Of a stretch of 64,000 nucleotides of DNA, positions 17,701-28,545 are shown one piece after another; within the stretch, counting starts at the first letter, position 1, and the number at the start of each line of letters is the position of its first letter. The notes under the pieces were generated by a model. It did no database searches. It was not told the origin of the DNA and saw only the letters and a program-made list of their open reading frames with translations. Position numbers and translations under genes: made by a program. The DNA comes from an uncultured Gammaproteobacteria bacterium (GTDB lineage Bacteria; Pseudomonadota; Gammaproteobacteria; JAADHQ01), in the NCBI GenBank assembly GCA_947258655.1, contig CAMYJD010000006.1, positions 62,001 to 126,000 of the forward strand, written 5' to 3'.

Positions 17701-18249
17701 ATGGGAAGCAAGAGAAAATTTTCACATCCAATTCTTGTTCTGCAGGATATTGAAAACAGGAGTCGCGCCAATGCGCGCGGCCTGCCACAGCAAAAAGTGG
17801 TCAAGGATGAGTGGAGCGGGATTGGATTCAAGGTGGGTGATCTGCACATGGTTGCACCACTGGGTCATGTCGTTGAAATTCTGACTTGTCCGCAGTTGTC
17901 CCGCGTTCCAGGGGCCAAGCCCTGGGTGTTGGGGATCGCTAATATACGCGGCAATCTGTTGCCGGTAATGGACATGAAAAATTACCTGTTTGGTCAGGCG
18001 TCAGCAGTTAAAAAGAAATCACGCGTGCTGGTGCTGAACCATCGCGGTGTATTTTCAGGCTTGCTTGTGGATGAGGTGATGGGGATGCGACGTTTTCTGG
18101 CAGAGACGCGCACGCTGACACCGGCGGATACGGATGTGTCAGTCAAGCCCTATATTGAACATATATACAAGCAAAATAACGAACAATGGCTGGTTTTCAG
18201 TATGCATAAACTTGCTGAGAGCCCGCTGTTTCTGCAAGTGGCCAGTTAA
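17701..18249 (+). CDS. pilI: CheW-like adaptor PilI
   Basis: A 182-residue single CheW domain that should couple the PilJ receptor to the ChpA kinase. The typical CheW core is visible as VPGAKPWVLGIANIRGNLLPVMDM near residue 75 (quoted in part) and FSGLLVDEVMGMRRF near residue 117. It lies between pilH and pilJ, its usual position. Confidence 0.94.
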   Translation: MGSKRKFSHPILVLQDIENRSRANARGLPQQKVVKDEWSGIGFKVGDLHMVAPLGHVVEILTCPQLSRVPGAKPWVLGIANIRGNLLPVMDMKNYLFGQASAVKKKSRVLVLNHRGVFSGLLVDEVMGMRRFLAETRTLTPADTDVSVKPYIEHIYKQNNEQWLVFSMHKLAESPLFLQVAS

Positions 18250-18321
18250 GGCCAACAAAATTTATTTATAAGTATTTATTATCAACACAATTGAGATTTA
18301 GGCCTTTGTCAGGAGACAAAA

Positions 18322-20343
18322 ATGAGTAACGTGAATGCCAATAAAATGCTGGGTTTTGAGAAACAATACAGGGGAATCCTGATCCTTCTCATACTCTCCA
18401 TCGTCGTAATGGGTGTCATCTTTTACAAGGTGGGTGTGCAGACCCAGAATGATAAGGAGTACATTCGTCTGGCGGGTGAGCAACGTGTATTATCACAGAG
18501 TATTGCGAAATTTGCTCTTGAGGCCGCGGTCGGTAGGGAGCAGGCATCCGACAACCTGAAACAGTATCGCGATCAGTTCCAGGCGAATGTTGATCTGTTG
18601 AAGAATGGCTCCGAATCCTTGCCGGCACTCACCGAGGATTTGCAGCCACTCTTGCAGAACGTGGAGCAGAACTGGTTAGCATTCCGTGAAAATGTCGATA
18701 CGATACTTGACGGTAAATCCAGTATCACATCAGTACGTGATAATGCGAATGCGATCAACGAGATGATGCCTAAACTGCTGGCGGATTCAGACCAGATCGT
18801 CAGTATCCTCGTCGAAAGTGGTGCGCCCTCGTCACAGATCTACAAGGCCAGTGTGCAGTTGATGTTGAATCAACGTATAGCCAATAATGTAACCAAGGTG
18901 CTGGTTGGTGGTGAAGGTACGGTAACCGCAGCAGACCGACTCGGTCGTGACGCAACCATCTTTAAAGGTGTGGTACGTGGCATGCTTGAAGGCGATCGCG
19001 ACCAGGGCATCGTCAGGGTCAAGGATCCGGATGCACGCGCAATCTTGCAGGAAGTTGCGAAAACCTTTCAGACAGCCAGTAACATGGTCGGTGGTATTCT
19101 CGACGAATCGCCAGCATTGTTCGAAGTCCAGGATGGCGCCACTAGCGTAACCGAATTGTCCGATACCCTGATCGACTCCAGTACCTCACTTGGACAGTCC
19201 ATTGCGGATGCTGCCGATAGCAGGTTGTTAAGTCCGACCATGGCTTTTGCATTCGGTGGCCTTGCATTATTGCTGTTGATTTATCTGGGTATTCGCCTGG
19301 TTAAGGACTCCGAGGTTCGTACCAAGGAAGCTGAGGATACGCAGCTGCGTTCACAGGAAGCTATCCTGCGTCTGCTGGATGAGATCCAGGGACTGTCCGA
19401 GGGTGACCTGGCTTCATATGCTGTCGTAACCGAAGATATGACCGGGGCGATCGCCGACGCATTTAACAGCTCTATCGATGAATTACGTCAATTGGTAACA
19501 ACCATTAACGAGACCTCGGTGCAGGTATCTTCCGCTGCTCAGGAAACCCAGGCTACAGCCATGCATCTGGCTGAAGCCAGTGATCACCAGGCGCAGCAAA
19601 TCACGGCTGCGAGCTCGGCAATCAACGAGATGGCTGTGTCAATCCAGGAAGTATCCAACAACTCGGAAGAAACCTCGAAAATGGCGGAACAGTCGGTTGA
19701 AATGGCCAGTAAGGGTGGCGATGCGGTGCGTCGTACCATCCAGGGCATGGACGGCATTCGTGAGCAGATTCAGGAAACATCCAAACGTATCAAGCGTCTT
19801 GGTGAAAGTTCACAGGAAATTGGTGACATCGTTGAGCTGATTACCGATATTGCTGACCAGACCAATATCCTGTCTCTGAACGCAGCCATTCAGGCGGCGA
19901 TGGCAGGTGAAGCCGGTCGTGGTTTCGCGGTTGTTGCGGATGAGGTACAGCGTCTTGCGGAGCGTTCCACAGATGCGACCAAACAGATCGAGGCCCTGGT
20001 AAAAACCATTCAGACGGATACCAATGAAGCGGTTATATCAATGGAGCAGAGTACTGCCGGTGTTGTTAGCGGGGCGAAACTGTCCGAGGATGCGGGTGAG
20101 GCCCTGGTTGAAATTGAAGGGGTTTCCAACCGATTGGCGGGTCTGATTCAGTCGATATCCGATAGTGCCGGACAGCAATCCAACGCAGCGGCCAATATTT
20201 CAGATACCATGAACGTTATTCAGGAAATTACAACCCAGACCTCGGCGGGTACCAATGAAACCGCAGCATCGATCGGTAATCTTGCCGAACTGGCGAATGA
20301 CCTGAGGCAGTCAGTATCTGGATTTAAATTACCAGAGGATTGA
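18322..20343 (+). CDS. pilJ: Pil-Chp chemoreceptor PilJ
   Basis: A 673-residue methyl-accepting protein. A first membrane helix is at about residues 14-36 ([20 protein letters not shown]), followed by a periplasmic region with two PilJ-type helical bundles, and a second membrane helix at about 306-328 ([20 protein letters not shown]). A HAMP-like region and the cytoplasmic signalling tip follow, with [20 protein letters not shown] near residue 510. It senses pilus or surface contact in Pseudomonas. It overlaps no gene but ends 17 bases before pilK. Confidence 0.96.
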   Translation: MSNVNANKMLGFEKQYRGILILLILSIVVMGVIFYKVGVQTQNDKEYIRLAGEQRVLSQSIAKFALEAAVGREQASDNLKQYRDQFQANVDLLKNGSESLPALTEDLQPLLQNVEQNWLAFRENVDTILDGKSSITSVRDNANAINEMMPKLLADSDQIVSILVESGAPSSQIYKASVQLMLNQRIANNVTKVLVGGEGTVTAADRLGRDATIFKGVVRGMLEGDRDQGIVRVKDPDARAILQEVAKTFQTASNMVGGILDESPALFEVQDGATSVTELSDTLIDSSTSLGQSIADAADSRLLSPTMAFAFGGLALLLLIYLGIRLVKDSEVRTKEAEDTQLRSQEAILRLLDEIQGLSEGDLASYAVVTEDMTGAIADAFNSSIDELRQLVTTINETSVQVSSAAQETQATAMHLAEASDHQAQQITAASSAINEMAVSIQEVSNNSEETSKMAEQSVEMASKGGDAVRRTIQGMDGIREQIQETSKRIKRLGESSQEIGDIVELITDIADQTNILSLNAAIQAAMAGEAGRGFAVVADEVQRLAERSTDATKQIEALVKTIQTDTNEAVISMEQSTAGVVSGAKLSEDAGEALVEIEGVSNRLAGLIQSISDSAGQQSNAAANISDTMNVIQEITTQTSAGTNETAASIGNLAELANDLRQSVSGFKLPED

Positions 20344-20360
20344 CAGGAAGGAGTCCTGAC

Positions 20361-21260
20361 TTGAAGTCTGTGCAGAATAAAATGTCGGAGACAGGTTTCC
20401 TCGATCCGTTGCCGGAAATGGATGATCAGCAGTTCAGGCAATGGATGGGTCTGCTTGAGGATCGAACCGGTACCGTATTGCCACCGGAAAGGAAATCATT
20501 TCTGGTAACCAATCTTGGTTTGCGTATGCGTGAAATCGGCTGTCGTAACTACCAGGAATATTACGACATGCTATCCGGTGTGCAGGGTCTGAAGGAATGG
20601 AATGTCCTCGTTGATCGCATCACTGTACATGAAACGCGTTTTTTCCGACACCCGTTATCACTTGAGCTGGTGCATGATTACGTGACACATAAGCCACTTG
20701 ATCAAAGCGCTGGGCATGTATCGGTGCAGGTCTGGAGTGTAGCCTGTTCAACAGGAGAGGAGGCCTACTCGCTCGCTATGGTGATAGACCAGGCTTTCAA
20801 GCGGCGAGGGGATGCCAGTTATTTTGGTATTACCGCGACAGATATCAGCCCGGCGTCACTGATAACCGGACGCAAAGGTGTGTATCCGGAGCGGCGCTTG
20901 AAGGATGTAGAACCTGGCCTGCGTGAAGAATATTTTAACCAGGCTGAGAAAAATCATTATCAAGTCGACGATTATTTAAGAAAGCGAATATGTTTCGCGC
21001 GCATGAATGTAATGGATATTGTTAATGAGCCGGTGGGTAAGATGGATATTATATATTGCCAGAACCTGCTGATTTATTTTGACAGATCCACACGTACCGA
21101 AATTGTGACAAATATGGCCAGACATTTATTGCCAGGCGGACTGTTGATTCTGGGTTCGGGTGAAATGCTGAGCATGGAACATCCTGAACTGGAACAAATA
21201 CAACATCCACGCGTACTGGCTTATCGTCGTGTGAAAGAATCGACAAGGGTTAACGAATAA
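20361..21260 (+). CDS. pilK: CheR-type methyltransferase PilK (TTG start)
   Basis: A 299-residue SAM-dependent glutamate methyltransferase that should methylate PilJ. The N-terminal CheR helix domain is followed by ITVHETRFFRHP near residue 92, the SAM-binding WSVACSTGEEAYSLAMV near residue 126 and IYCQNLLIYFD near residue 232. AGGAG at 20349-20353 precedes a TTG at 20361, which I chose; an ATG at 20382 is the alternative. Its stop shares a base with the chpA start (TAATG), so translation is coupled. Confidence 0.93.
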   Translation: MKSVQNKMSETGFLDPLPEMDDQQFRQWMGLLEDRTGTVLPPERKSFLVTNLGLRMREIGCRNYQEYYDMLSGVQGLKEWNVLVDRITVHETRFFRHPLSLELVHDYVTHKPLDQSAGHVSVQVWSVACSTGEEAYSLAMVIDQAFKRRGDASYFGITATDISPASLITGRKGVYPERRLKDVEPGLREEYFNQAEKNHYQVDDYLRKRICFARMNVMDIVNEPVGKMDIIYCQNLLIYFDRSTRTEIVTNMARHLLPGGLLILGSGEMLSMEHPELEQIQHPRVLAYRRVKESTRVNE

Positions 21261-24200
21261 TGGCGATGGATACTACGATCGATTACAGTACTCTGAACTG
21301 GGTCAAGGAAGAAATTGACGAAACTATGAAACAGGCTCGTCATGCCCTGGAAGAATATGTGGAAGACCAGGAGGATGCGACGCAACTGCGCTTTTGCCTG
21401 ACCTATATTCACCAGGTTTACGGAACCTTGCAAATGGTGGAGCTCTACGGCGCTTCCTTGTTTGCTGAAGAGATGGAGCAATTGATTCAGGCGCTGCTGG
21501 CCAATGAGGTCACGCAGAAAAATGATGCTTACGAAGTGTTGATGCGGGCAATATTACAATTACCCGATTACCTTGAGCAGATCCAGGGTGGTATGAATGA
21601 TAACCCATTAATCCTGATGCCAATCATGAATGATCTGCGCGCAGCCAGAGGAGCGGCGTTGTTGTCAGAAAGTGCCTTGTTCGCACCAGACCTGCGTAAT
21701 GCAACACCGGTAGAGCTCGGTGAATCAGTCGAATTCTTTGGCGTTGATCCCAAGGTACTGGCGAGAAAACTACGGCCGTTGTTCCAGATCGGTCTGCTGG
21801 GTTGGTATCGTGACAAGGATACAACCGATAGTCTAAAAAAGATCATCAAAGTGTTGTCTCAACTCGAGCAGGTATGTAGCCGTGACGAGGCAGTACGACT
21901 CTGGTGGGTAGCCAGAGGGCTGGCGGAGTCCTTGCTGCATGGCGGCATCAGTGGAAATATTACCCTGAAATTGTTGCTTGGACACGTGGATCGTGAAATC
22001 AAGCGCCTTATAGACATAGGTGAGCAGGAATTATCGGCACATCCTTCAGAAGAGCTGCTGAAAAACCTGTTGTACTACATTGCCCAATCCAGGCCGGTAA
22101 CGGCACGCATCAAGGAAATTCAGCAGAAATTCAATCTGTCGACAATACTGGTCTCTGGTGAAGATGTCGAGTCAGCCAGGGAATCGCTTGCTGGCCCGAA
22201 TGCACAGTTGATGGAAACGGTATCGATTGCCATTTCTGAAGACCTGGCGCGTGTCAAGGATGCACTGGACCTGCTCTTGCGCAGTGATGAGCGTGACCTG
22301 TCTACACTGGAGCCGCAGATAGAGGTCATGCAAAAAATGGCCGATACCCTCGGCATGCTGGGCATGGGAGTGCCCCGCAAGGTCATTCAGGAGCAGGCCG
22401 GTATCATTGCTGCAATCGTCAAGGGAGAGCTTGTCCCTGATGAATCACGCCTGATGGAAATTGCCGGTTCGTTATTGTTCGTTGAGTCCAGCCTGGTTGG
22501 TCTGGTCGAAAGCAGTCATGCACAGGAAGATCGGGCGGGAGAAGCAGCAGGCGGTGGTGCAGATGCCAAGTTGGCAACGGGTGAGATGCGCCAGATCCAG
22601 GATGTTGTGCTGAAGGAAATTTCAGTCGAAATTTCAAAATCGAAAGATGCTATCGTGGCATTCCTCGATGCGCCGATGGACTTTGACCAGTTACAGGTTG
22701 TCCCGGGCCTGTTTGAAACAGCCAAGGGTGGTATGCAAATTATGGGGCTTGAGCACGCCTCAAGGCTGATGGAGTCCGCTGGTCATTATATCAGTAATGA
22801 CTTATTGGCACGCAATGATCCACCAGGCCCACAGGATCTGGATAATCTCGCCGATGTAATCTCCAGCATCGAGTATTATCTCGAGGCAGTTCGCGAGAAC
22901 AGAACAAATACGGATGCAATTCTTGCCGTTACCGAGCAAAGTCTCCGTAATCTGGGCTACAAGGCTGATAGCGTCATTGCTGAAACGGCGCCACTGGCTG
23001 ACGAGGCTACAGTTGAAAGCCATGCGTCTGTCGACACGGCTGCGGCTGAGGAAGAAACGGCAATACTTGCTGATATCCCCGCTGACAGCTTTGCAGAAAC
23101 TTCTGCAGGCGGTAATGAGAGTGAGGAGGCGGCCGTCGAGACAGCTGCGGCTGCGGCAGATACCGCGATAATTACAGAAATTCCAATGGATAGCTTCACT
23201 GAAACTCCTGCGCCTGAAATTGACAGTGCAGCAGAAAAAGTTGCAGATGTTAGTGAAGTTGCCGAAGTGCAGCCGACGAAAGCAGGGCCTGCGTTGAGCA
23301 GTAGTTTCCCGGATGATATTGACGAGGACATTGCCGAGATATTTATTGAAGAGGCAGAAGAGGTTCTGGATTCTATCAGGGAATCCCTGCCACGCTGGAA
23401 AGGAGATTATAACGATCTTGATTCCCTGGGTGACGTCCGTCGATCATTTCATACATTGAAAGGCAGTGGGCGTCTGGTCGGAGCGACGGCCATCGGTGAG
23501 TTCGCCTGGTCGATCGAAAATATGCTGAACCGTGTTCTGGACGGTACGATTGCCGTCAGCCCCGGCAAGGTGGATTTGCTTGATGATGCAGTTGATGCGC
23601 TTCCGGGTTTGATAAGTGAGCTCAAGGGTGAAGGTCCTTCCGGTGTCGATGTCGAGGCGTTAATCAATAGGGCCGAGAATGAAATCCAGAAACCAGCGGC
23701 TGTAGAGCAACAACCGGAAGCACTATTGATAGAAGAGGCCAGGCAGGCAGCAAACAGGGATGAGCAGCAAAGGGAAGAAGCGGCCGAGATTATTCAGGTT
23801 ATGGATCCTGTACTGCATGAAATTTTCAGCAAGGAATCCGCAGGCCACATAAACACGATCAATGAGTACCTGCAAACTATTGCCAGCAGGGATCAGGAGC
23901 ACAGACTGGTGAATGATGATCTGGTCAGGGCCCTGCATACCTTGCACGGTAGTGCACGTATGGCCGGTGCCGAAGATATAGCGGAAGTTGCCGGTACTTT
24001 TGAAAAATATGCGAAAGTCCTGCTTGAAAACGAGACAACAGTCAGTGAAGAGAGTCAGTCGCTGCTAAAACTCGGTGTTGATGCCATCAATGAAATGCTG
24101 GCGATGATTAACAAGGCCGGTGAACCCAGTGTTAATGCCAGGTCCATCGTGGACAAGGTTTCAACCCTGCATGAATTCGAAGTTGAAAAGCAGGAAGAGC

Positions 24201-26896
24201 ATGCACGTCAGCAACAGGAACAGGTATTGCAGCAACAGGAAGAGCAATATCTGGAAACTGCAGAGGAAGATGAGCTTGATCAGGAAATTGTTGAGGTCTT
24301 TCTGGAGGAAGGTGCAGAAATTCTGGACTCAAGCGAGGTTATTCTGCAGAGATTATATGAATCTCCTGATGACAAAGATGCCATTGCAGAATTGCAACGT
24401 GAATTGCATACGCTGAAAGGTGGCGCAAGGATGTCAGGCATTACGGCGATGGGCGACCTGAGCCATGCAGTGGAGTCTGTTCTGACAGCGGTTGTAGAAG
24501 AAGGCTTGCCGGTAACTGAGCATATGGTCGATGCTCTGCAGCGTTCGCTGGATCGATTGATCAGGATGCTGGAAATGGCAGGCAAACAGCAAAGTCTGAC
24601 TATGGAAACGGAACTCATTGCCGAGCTGGAAGGCATTCTCAAGGGCGAGGCAGTGGCCAGCGCGGAATTGCCTGCTGAAGAACATGAAGTGGTTGCGGCA
24701 GAGACAGTAGTAGAGCCAGAGGAGCTTGAAGGAACTGCAGAGATAATAGAATTTCCAGTTACGGAAGAGGAGCAGGTCGAAGTCGAAGCAGTCGAGATCG
24801 AACAGCTTGGAGCTGAGGAGCTTGATAGCGCAGAGGCCGTCGGTGCCGAGGATATGTCACCTGCTGAGAGCGGGCTTGAAGATGCAGGCCAGCTTGAACT
24901 AGCCGAGGCCGCCACAACAGCAGAACCAATCGAACTGGAAACAGAGAAGCCGGGTGAGCAGCAGGATATGGAAGCTGCTGAAATGCTTGCGCGGGTTACA
25001 CCTGCGGAAATTCCACCCCCTATACCGGCGCCGATTCCACAGGTAATAGAGAAGGCAGCACAAACGGCGGCGGGCGAGATGGTCAGAGTACGCTCGGACC
25101 TACTGGATAACCTGGTTAATTATGCAGGCGAAGTCAGTATATTCAGGTCGCGGCTCGAACAGCAGATCGGTGCTTTCCGTTATAACCTCGTTGAAATGGA
25201 TCAAACTGTTGATCGATTGCGTGAGCAATTGCGTAATCTGGAAATAGAAACTGAAGCGCAAATCCTGTTCCGTTACGAACAGGAGATTGACAGTGACGAG
25301 AAATTTGATCCGCTTGAGCTCGATCGCTATTCAACCATGCAGCAGTTATCGCGCGCCCTGATGGAAACAACAGCTGATATAGCCAGTATTCAGGATCTTA
25401 TGGACGGCCTGGTCAGGGAATCGGAAACACTGATGGTTCAACAGGCGCGCGTCAATACCGACCTGCAGGAAGGTCTGATGCGTACACGCATGGTGTCATT
25501 CTCCGGTGTTATTCCACGATTGCAGCGTATCTTGCGTCAGACAAACCAGGAGCTGGGCAAGAAGGCCAGATTAAATGTTTCGGGTGAAGCAGGTGAGCTT
25601 GACAGAAACGTTCTCGAAAGAATTACCGCGCCACTGGAGCATATGATCCGTAATGCGCTTTCTCATGGTTTGGAGACACCGCAACAACGCGCAGCAGCTG
25701 GCAAGGACGAAATTGGCGTTATCGATCTGACGGTTTCACGTGAAGGTTCTGAAATACTGCTGTCTCTGCAGGATGATGGCGCCGGTATGAACCTTGACGC
25801 CATTCGTAAAAAGGCCCAGGAGCGCGGTCTTATAGAAGACTCGAGCCATCTTACTGACAATGACATCATGCAGTTTATTCTGGAGTCCGGTTTCAGTACT
25901 GCCGAGCAGGTTACCCAGATTTCAGGCCGTGGTGTCGGCATGGACGTGGTGAATAGTGAAATCAAGCAATTGGGTGGCTCGCTGAATATCACGTCAGTAC
26001 CAGGTAAAGGTACGAAGTTTGTTATTCGCTTGCCACTGACGCTGGCCATGAATCATGCATTGCTGGTCAAGGTTAGCGATGAGAGCTATGCTATTCCGTT
26101 GACCAGTATTGAAGGTATAGTCCGTATGAGCCGGGAGGAACTCGAACGCTATCAGGCAAATCCGGACAATATGTATCATTATGCGGGCAGCGATTACCAG
26201 GTGCAGGGCCTCGGCTCCATCTTGCATGCGCAATACTCCGGTTTCACCTCTGCGGAAAAATTATTACCGGTATTGCTGGTCCGTTCGGGCGATCATCAGA
26301 TGGCCCTGCAGGTTGATGAGTTACAAGGCAGTCGCGAAATTGTAGTAAAATCTGTTGGTCCGCAGCTGAGTACCTTGAGAGGAGTGTCGGGTGCAACCAT
26401 TCTGGGTGATGGTCGTGTCGTATTGATCCTCGATATGGGCTCGATTATCAGGTTGAGCGCAGCGATGCGTGTTACCGAGGCCACAGCTGTTGAAGAATAC
26501 GCGCAGGAAGAACGCAAGCTTAATGTTATGGTAGTCGATGACTCGATAACGGTCAGGAAAGTAACGACCCGATTGCTGGAACGTAATGATATGCACGTAA
26601 TTACTGCGAAAGATGGTGTCGATGCTGTCGCCACCCTGCATGAACATATACCGGATATCATGCTGCTGGATATCGAGATGCCGCGTATGGATGGCTTTGA
26701 ACTTGCGACCTATATGCGTAATGAGCCACGTTTGCAGGATATACCAATTATAATGATCACTTCTAGGACCGGTGACAAGCATCGTCGTCGTGCCGAGGAA
26801 ATAGGTGTCCAACGTTACTTGGGTAAACCGTACCAGGAGCACGATTTACTTGAGAACATCAATTCAGTGATAGAGGAAAAGCATGGGATTGCTTAA
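21260..26896 (+). CDS. chpA: Hybrid chemotaxis histidine kinase ChpA (PilL)
   Basis: A 1878-residue CheA-type kinase. Phosphotransfer-type domains are seen at about residues 40-60 (IHQVYGTLQMV), a degenerate one near 485 lacking the His (FETAKGGMQ), and canonical ones near 730 (FHTLKGSGRL), 893 (LHTLHGSARM) and 1050 (LHTLKGGARM). Glu/Ala-rich linkers lie near 580-680 and 1130-1250. The kinase domain has the N-box HMIRNALSHGLETPQQ near 1462 and GRGVGMDVVNSEIKQ near 1555. A CheW domain and a C-terminal receiver (VMVVDDSITVRK, LLDIEMPRMDG, LGKPYQEHD) follow. It has fewer phosphotransfer domains than the roughly 2470-residue Pseudomonas ChpA. Confidence 0.96.
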   Translation: MAMDTTIDYSTLNWVKEEIDETMKQARHALEEYVEDQEDATQLRFCLTYIHQVYGTLQMVELYGASLFAEEMEQLIQALLANEVTQKNDAYEVLMRAILQLPDYLEQIQGGMNDNPLILMPIMNDLRAARGAALLSESALFAPDLRNATPVELGESVEFFGVDPKVLARKLRPLFQIGLLGWYRDKDTTDSLKKIIKVLSQLEQVCSRDEAVRLWWVARGLAESLLHGGISGNITLKLLLGHVDREIKRLIDIGEQELSAHPSEELLKNLLYYIAQSRPVTARIKEIQQKFNLSTILVSGEDVESARESLAGPNAQLMETVSIAISEDLARVKDALDLLLRSDERDLSTLEPQIEVMQKMADTLGMLGMGVPRKVIQEQAGIIAAIVKGELVPDESRLMEIAGSLLFVESSLVGLVESSHAQEDRAGEAAGGGADAKLATGEMRQIQDVVLKEISVEISKSKDAIVAFLDAPMDFDQLQVVPGLFETAKGGMQIMGLEHASRLMESAGHYISNDLLARNDPPGPQDLDNLADVISSIEYYLEAVRENRTNTDAILAVTEQSLRNLGYKADSVIAETAPLADEATVESHASVDTAAAEEETAILADIPADSFAETSAGGNESEEAAVETAAAAADTAIITEIPMDSFTETPAPEIDSAAEKVADVSEVAEVQPTKAGPALSSSFPDDIDEDIAEIFIEEAEEVLDSIRESLPRWKGDYNDLDSLGDVRRSFHTLKGSGRLVGATAIGEFAWSIENMLNRVLDGTIAVSPGKVDLLDDAVDALPGLISELKGEGPSGVDVEALINRAENEIQKPAAVEQQPEALLIEEARQAANRDEQQREEAAEIIQVMDPVLHEIFSKESAGHINTINEYLQTIASRDQEHRLVNDDLVRALHTLHGSARMAGAEDIAEVAGTFEKYAKVLLENETTVSEESQSLLKLGVDAINEMLAMINKAGEPSVNARSIVDKVSTLHEFEVEKQEEHARQQQEQVLQQQEEQYLETAEEDELDQEIVEVFLEEGAEILDSSEVILQRLYESPDDKDAIAELQRELHTLKGGARMSGITAMGDLSHAVESVLTAVVEEGLPVTEHMVDALQRSLDRLIRMLEMAGKQQSLTMETELIAELEGILKGEAVASAELPAEEHEVVAAETVVEPEELEGTAEIIEFPVTEEEQVEVEAVEIEQLGAEELDSAEAVGAEDMSPAESGLEDAGQLELAEAATTAEPIELETEKPGEQQDMEAAEMLARVTPAEIPPPIPAPIPQVIEKAAQTAAGEMVRVRSDLLDNLVNYAGEVSIFRSRLEQQIGAFRYNLVEMDQTVDRLREQLRNLEIETEAQILFRYEQEIDSDEKFDPLELDRYSTMQQLSRALMETTADIASIQDLMDGLVRESETLMVQQARVNTDLQEGLMRTRMVSFSGVIPRLQRILRQTNQELGKKARLNVSGEAGELDRNVLERITAPLEHMIRNALSHGLETPQQRAAAGKDEIGVIDLTVSREGSEILLSLQDDGAGMNLDAIRKKAQERGLIEDSSHLTDNDIMQFILESGFSTAEQVTQISGRGVGMDVVNSEIKQLGGSLNITSVPGKGTKFVIRLPLTLAMNHALLVKVSDESYAIPLTSIEGIVRMSREELERYQANPDNMYHYAGSDYQVQGLGSILHAQYSGFTSAEKLLPVLLVRSGDHQMALQVDELQGSREIVVKSVGPQLSTLRGVSGATILGDGRVVLILDMGSIIRLSAAMRVTEATAVEEYAQEERKLNVMVVDDSITVRKVTTRLLERNDMHVITAKDGVDAVATLHEHIPDIMLLDIEMPRMDGFELATYMRNEPRLQDIPIIMITSRTGDKHRRRAEEIGVQRYLGKPYQEHDLLENINSVIEEKHGIA

Positions 26897-28043
26897 TCCT
26901 GTAAATAATAGTCTGCGCGTTGCGATATTGTCACGTTCTGTGCGTGAGCGGGACTGTCTGGGTGAGATACTGGAAGCCAATGGCCTTCAGGTAGTCGATG
27001 ATGAGCTTTTCAGGCAAAATCTGAGCGCAGGAAACGACCAGGGTGTGGCCGATGTCATTCTGGTGAATCTGGATGATAGCGATGATGCGGAGCTCGATAT
27101 GCTCCTTGATCATGCCGAGCTTCCAATGTTATTTAATGATAGTGCATCGATCCGCAAGCAGGTTACTGCAGGAGGGCGTGCATGGGGCCGACGTTTGGCG
27201 GAGAAGCTTATCGAGGCTGCGGGTGAGAAATTCAGCGTTCAATCAGAAGAGGTTGAAGAGCCTGAAAGCGCCTATACAGTGGCCGAGACCCAGCATCAAA
27301 CTCCCGGGCTGCAGCCTGTCGATAGTGCGCTGACCGAACCGTATGAGGACAGCAAGGATGTCACGCTCATGATTAATACGCAGGAAGCATCTGTACCGTA
27401 CAAGGATATGCCAACAGCTGAAATAGTTGCAATGAACAAGGATGGCAGCCTGGACAATATTGTTAACCGGGCGCGCCGCATCTGGGTTCTGGGTGCGTCT
27501 ATAGGAGGACCGCAGGCAGTAAAGCAGTTTCTTGCGCGCTTGCCGAAGGATCTACCGGTCTGTTTTATACTGGCGCAGCATATCGGCGTTGGTTTCGTCA
27601 ATCTGCTGGCTGAGCAATTAAGTCGCATAACCAGTCTTAGAGTAACCGCCCCTGAAGAAGGTATGGTGCTTGAAAAAGGTCATCTTGTTGTCGCGCCAGT
27701 AGACAAGCGTATCAATTTCAGTGAGCGTGGAGTGATATCCATGGAGGATATCAAACAGCGTAGTATCTACAGTCCTTCGATAGATGATGTCATGACTGTC
27801 GTCGCCAAACACTATGGTGCCGATGCCAATGCAATTATATTCAGTGGTATGGGTAATGATGGTACAGCGGGTTGTCACTTGATTGCACAAAAGGGTGGCA
27901 TGATTTGGGCGCAGGAGCCCAAGAGTTGCGTGATAAGCAGCATGGCCGATTCTGTCCGTTACGCCAATATCGTCAGCCTCAGTGGAACCCCCGAGGAGCT
28001 GGCTGATAATCTTGTCGAGTATCTTGAAGGTGAAACCAACTGA
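26883..28043 (+). CDS. chpB: CheB-type methylesterase ChpB
   Basis: A 386-residue protein. The C-terminal CheB esterase domain has the catalytic Ser in LGASIGGPQAV near residue 202, the His in LAQHIGVGFV near 230 and the Asp region FSGMGNDGTAGC near 322. The N-terminal part resembles a receiver in layout but lacks a clear phospho-acceptor motif, so regulation by phosphorylation is doubtful. It would remove methyl groups from PilJ, opposing PilK. Its start lies inside the chpA 3' end (14-base overlap), and chpC starts in its stop codon. Confidence 0.92.
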   Translation: MGLLNPVNNSLRVAILSRSVRERDCLGEILEANGLQVVDDELFRQNLSAGNDQGVADVILVNLDDSDDAELDMLLDHAELPMLFNDSASIRKQVTAGGRAWGRRLAEKLIEAAGEKFSVQSEEVEEPESAYTVAETQHQTPGLQPVDSALTEPYEDSKDVTLMINTQEASVPYKDMPTAEIVAMNKDGSLDNIVNRARRIWVLGASIGGPQAVKQFLARLPKDLPVCFILAQHIGVGFVNLLAEQLSRITSLRVTAPEEGMVLEKGHLVVAPVDKRINFSERGVISMEDIKQRSIYSPSIDDVMTVVAKHYGADANAIIFSGMGNDGTAGCHLIAQKGGMIWAQEPKSCVISSMADSVRYANIVSLSGTPEELADNLVEYLEGETN

Positions 28044-28519
28044 TGAGTAATCTGAATGTATCCGTGCGCAGCCTGTTGATCCCTATGATGCGCGAACAAA
28101 TATTGTTACCCAATGCATCCCTGGCTGAAATTGTAGCCTTTTCCGAGGCGGGTGTAATTGAAAATAGCCCTGAATGGTTGCTTGGTATGTTTCCCTGGAG
28201 AGGGCTGGATGTGCCATTGATATCATTCGAGGCACTGCAGGGTGGCCAACCGGCCGAGACCGGTAAGCGCAGTCGTATTGCAATCTTTAATACGCTGAGC
28301 GGAAATCCTGATTTACCTTTTTTTGCTGTCGTTGTGCAGGGTATACCTCATCTGCTCATGGCAAATCAAAGTGTCGTCACCGCCGTGGCCGAAGATACGG
28401 ACGATCAGGAAGCTGTGCTGGCGCATGTTCTCATTGAGGCCGAACCGGCCATTATTCCGGATCTCGACAGGATCGAGTCAGCGATTCTGGCAGAAAAATC
28501 GCTGTTCAACCAAGTGTGA
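28043..28519 (+). CDS. chpC: CheW-like protein ChpC
   Basis: A 158-residue single-domain CheW-like protein. Marks are LIPMMREQILLPNASLAEIVAF at the start (quoted in part), WLLGMFPWRGLDVPLISFEAL near residue 48 and FAVVVQGIPHLL near 95. It would link a second receptor or the array to ChpA. It overlaps chpB by one base (TGATG) and is the last gene of the pilG-chpC operon; a convergent rsmE follows after 26 bases, and no strong terminator stem was noticed between them. Confidence 0.9.
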   Translation: MSNLNVSVRSLLIPMMREQILLPNASLAEIVAFSEAGVIENSPEWLLGMFPWRGLDVPLISFEALQGGQPAETGKRSRIAIFNTLSGNPDLPFFAVVVQGIPHLLMANQSVVTAVAEDTDDQEAVLAHVLIEAEPAIIPDLDRIESAILAEKSLFNQV

Positions 28520-28545
28520 TATTTTCTGTTCTGACTAATATTCTG

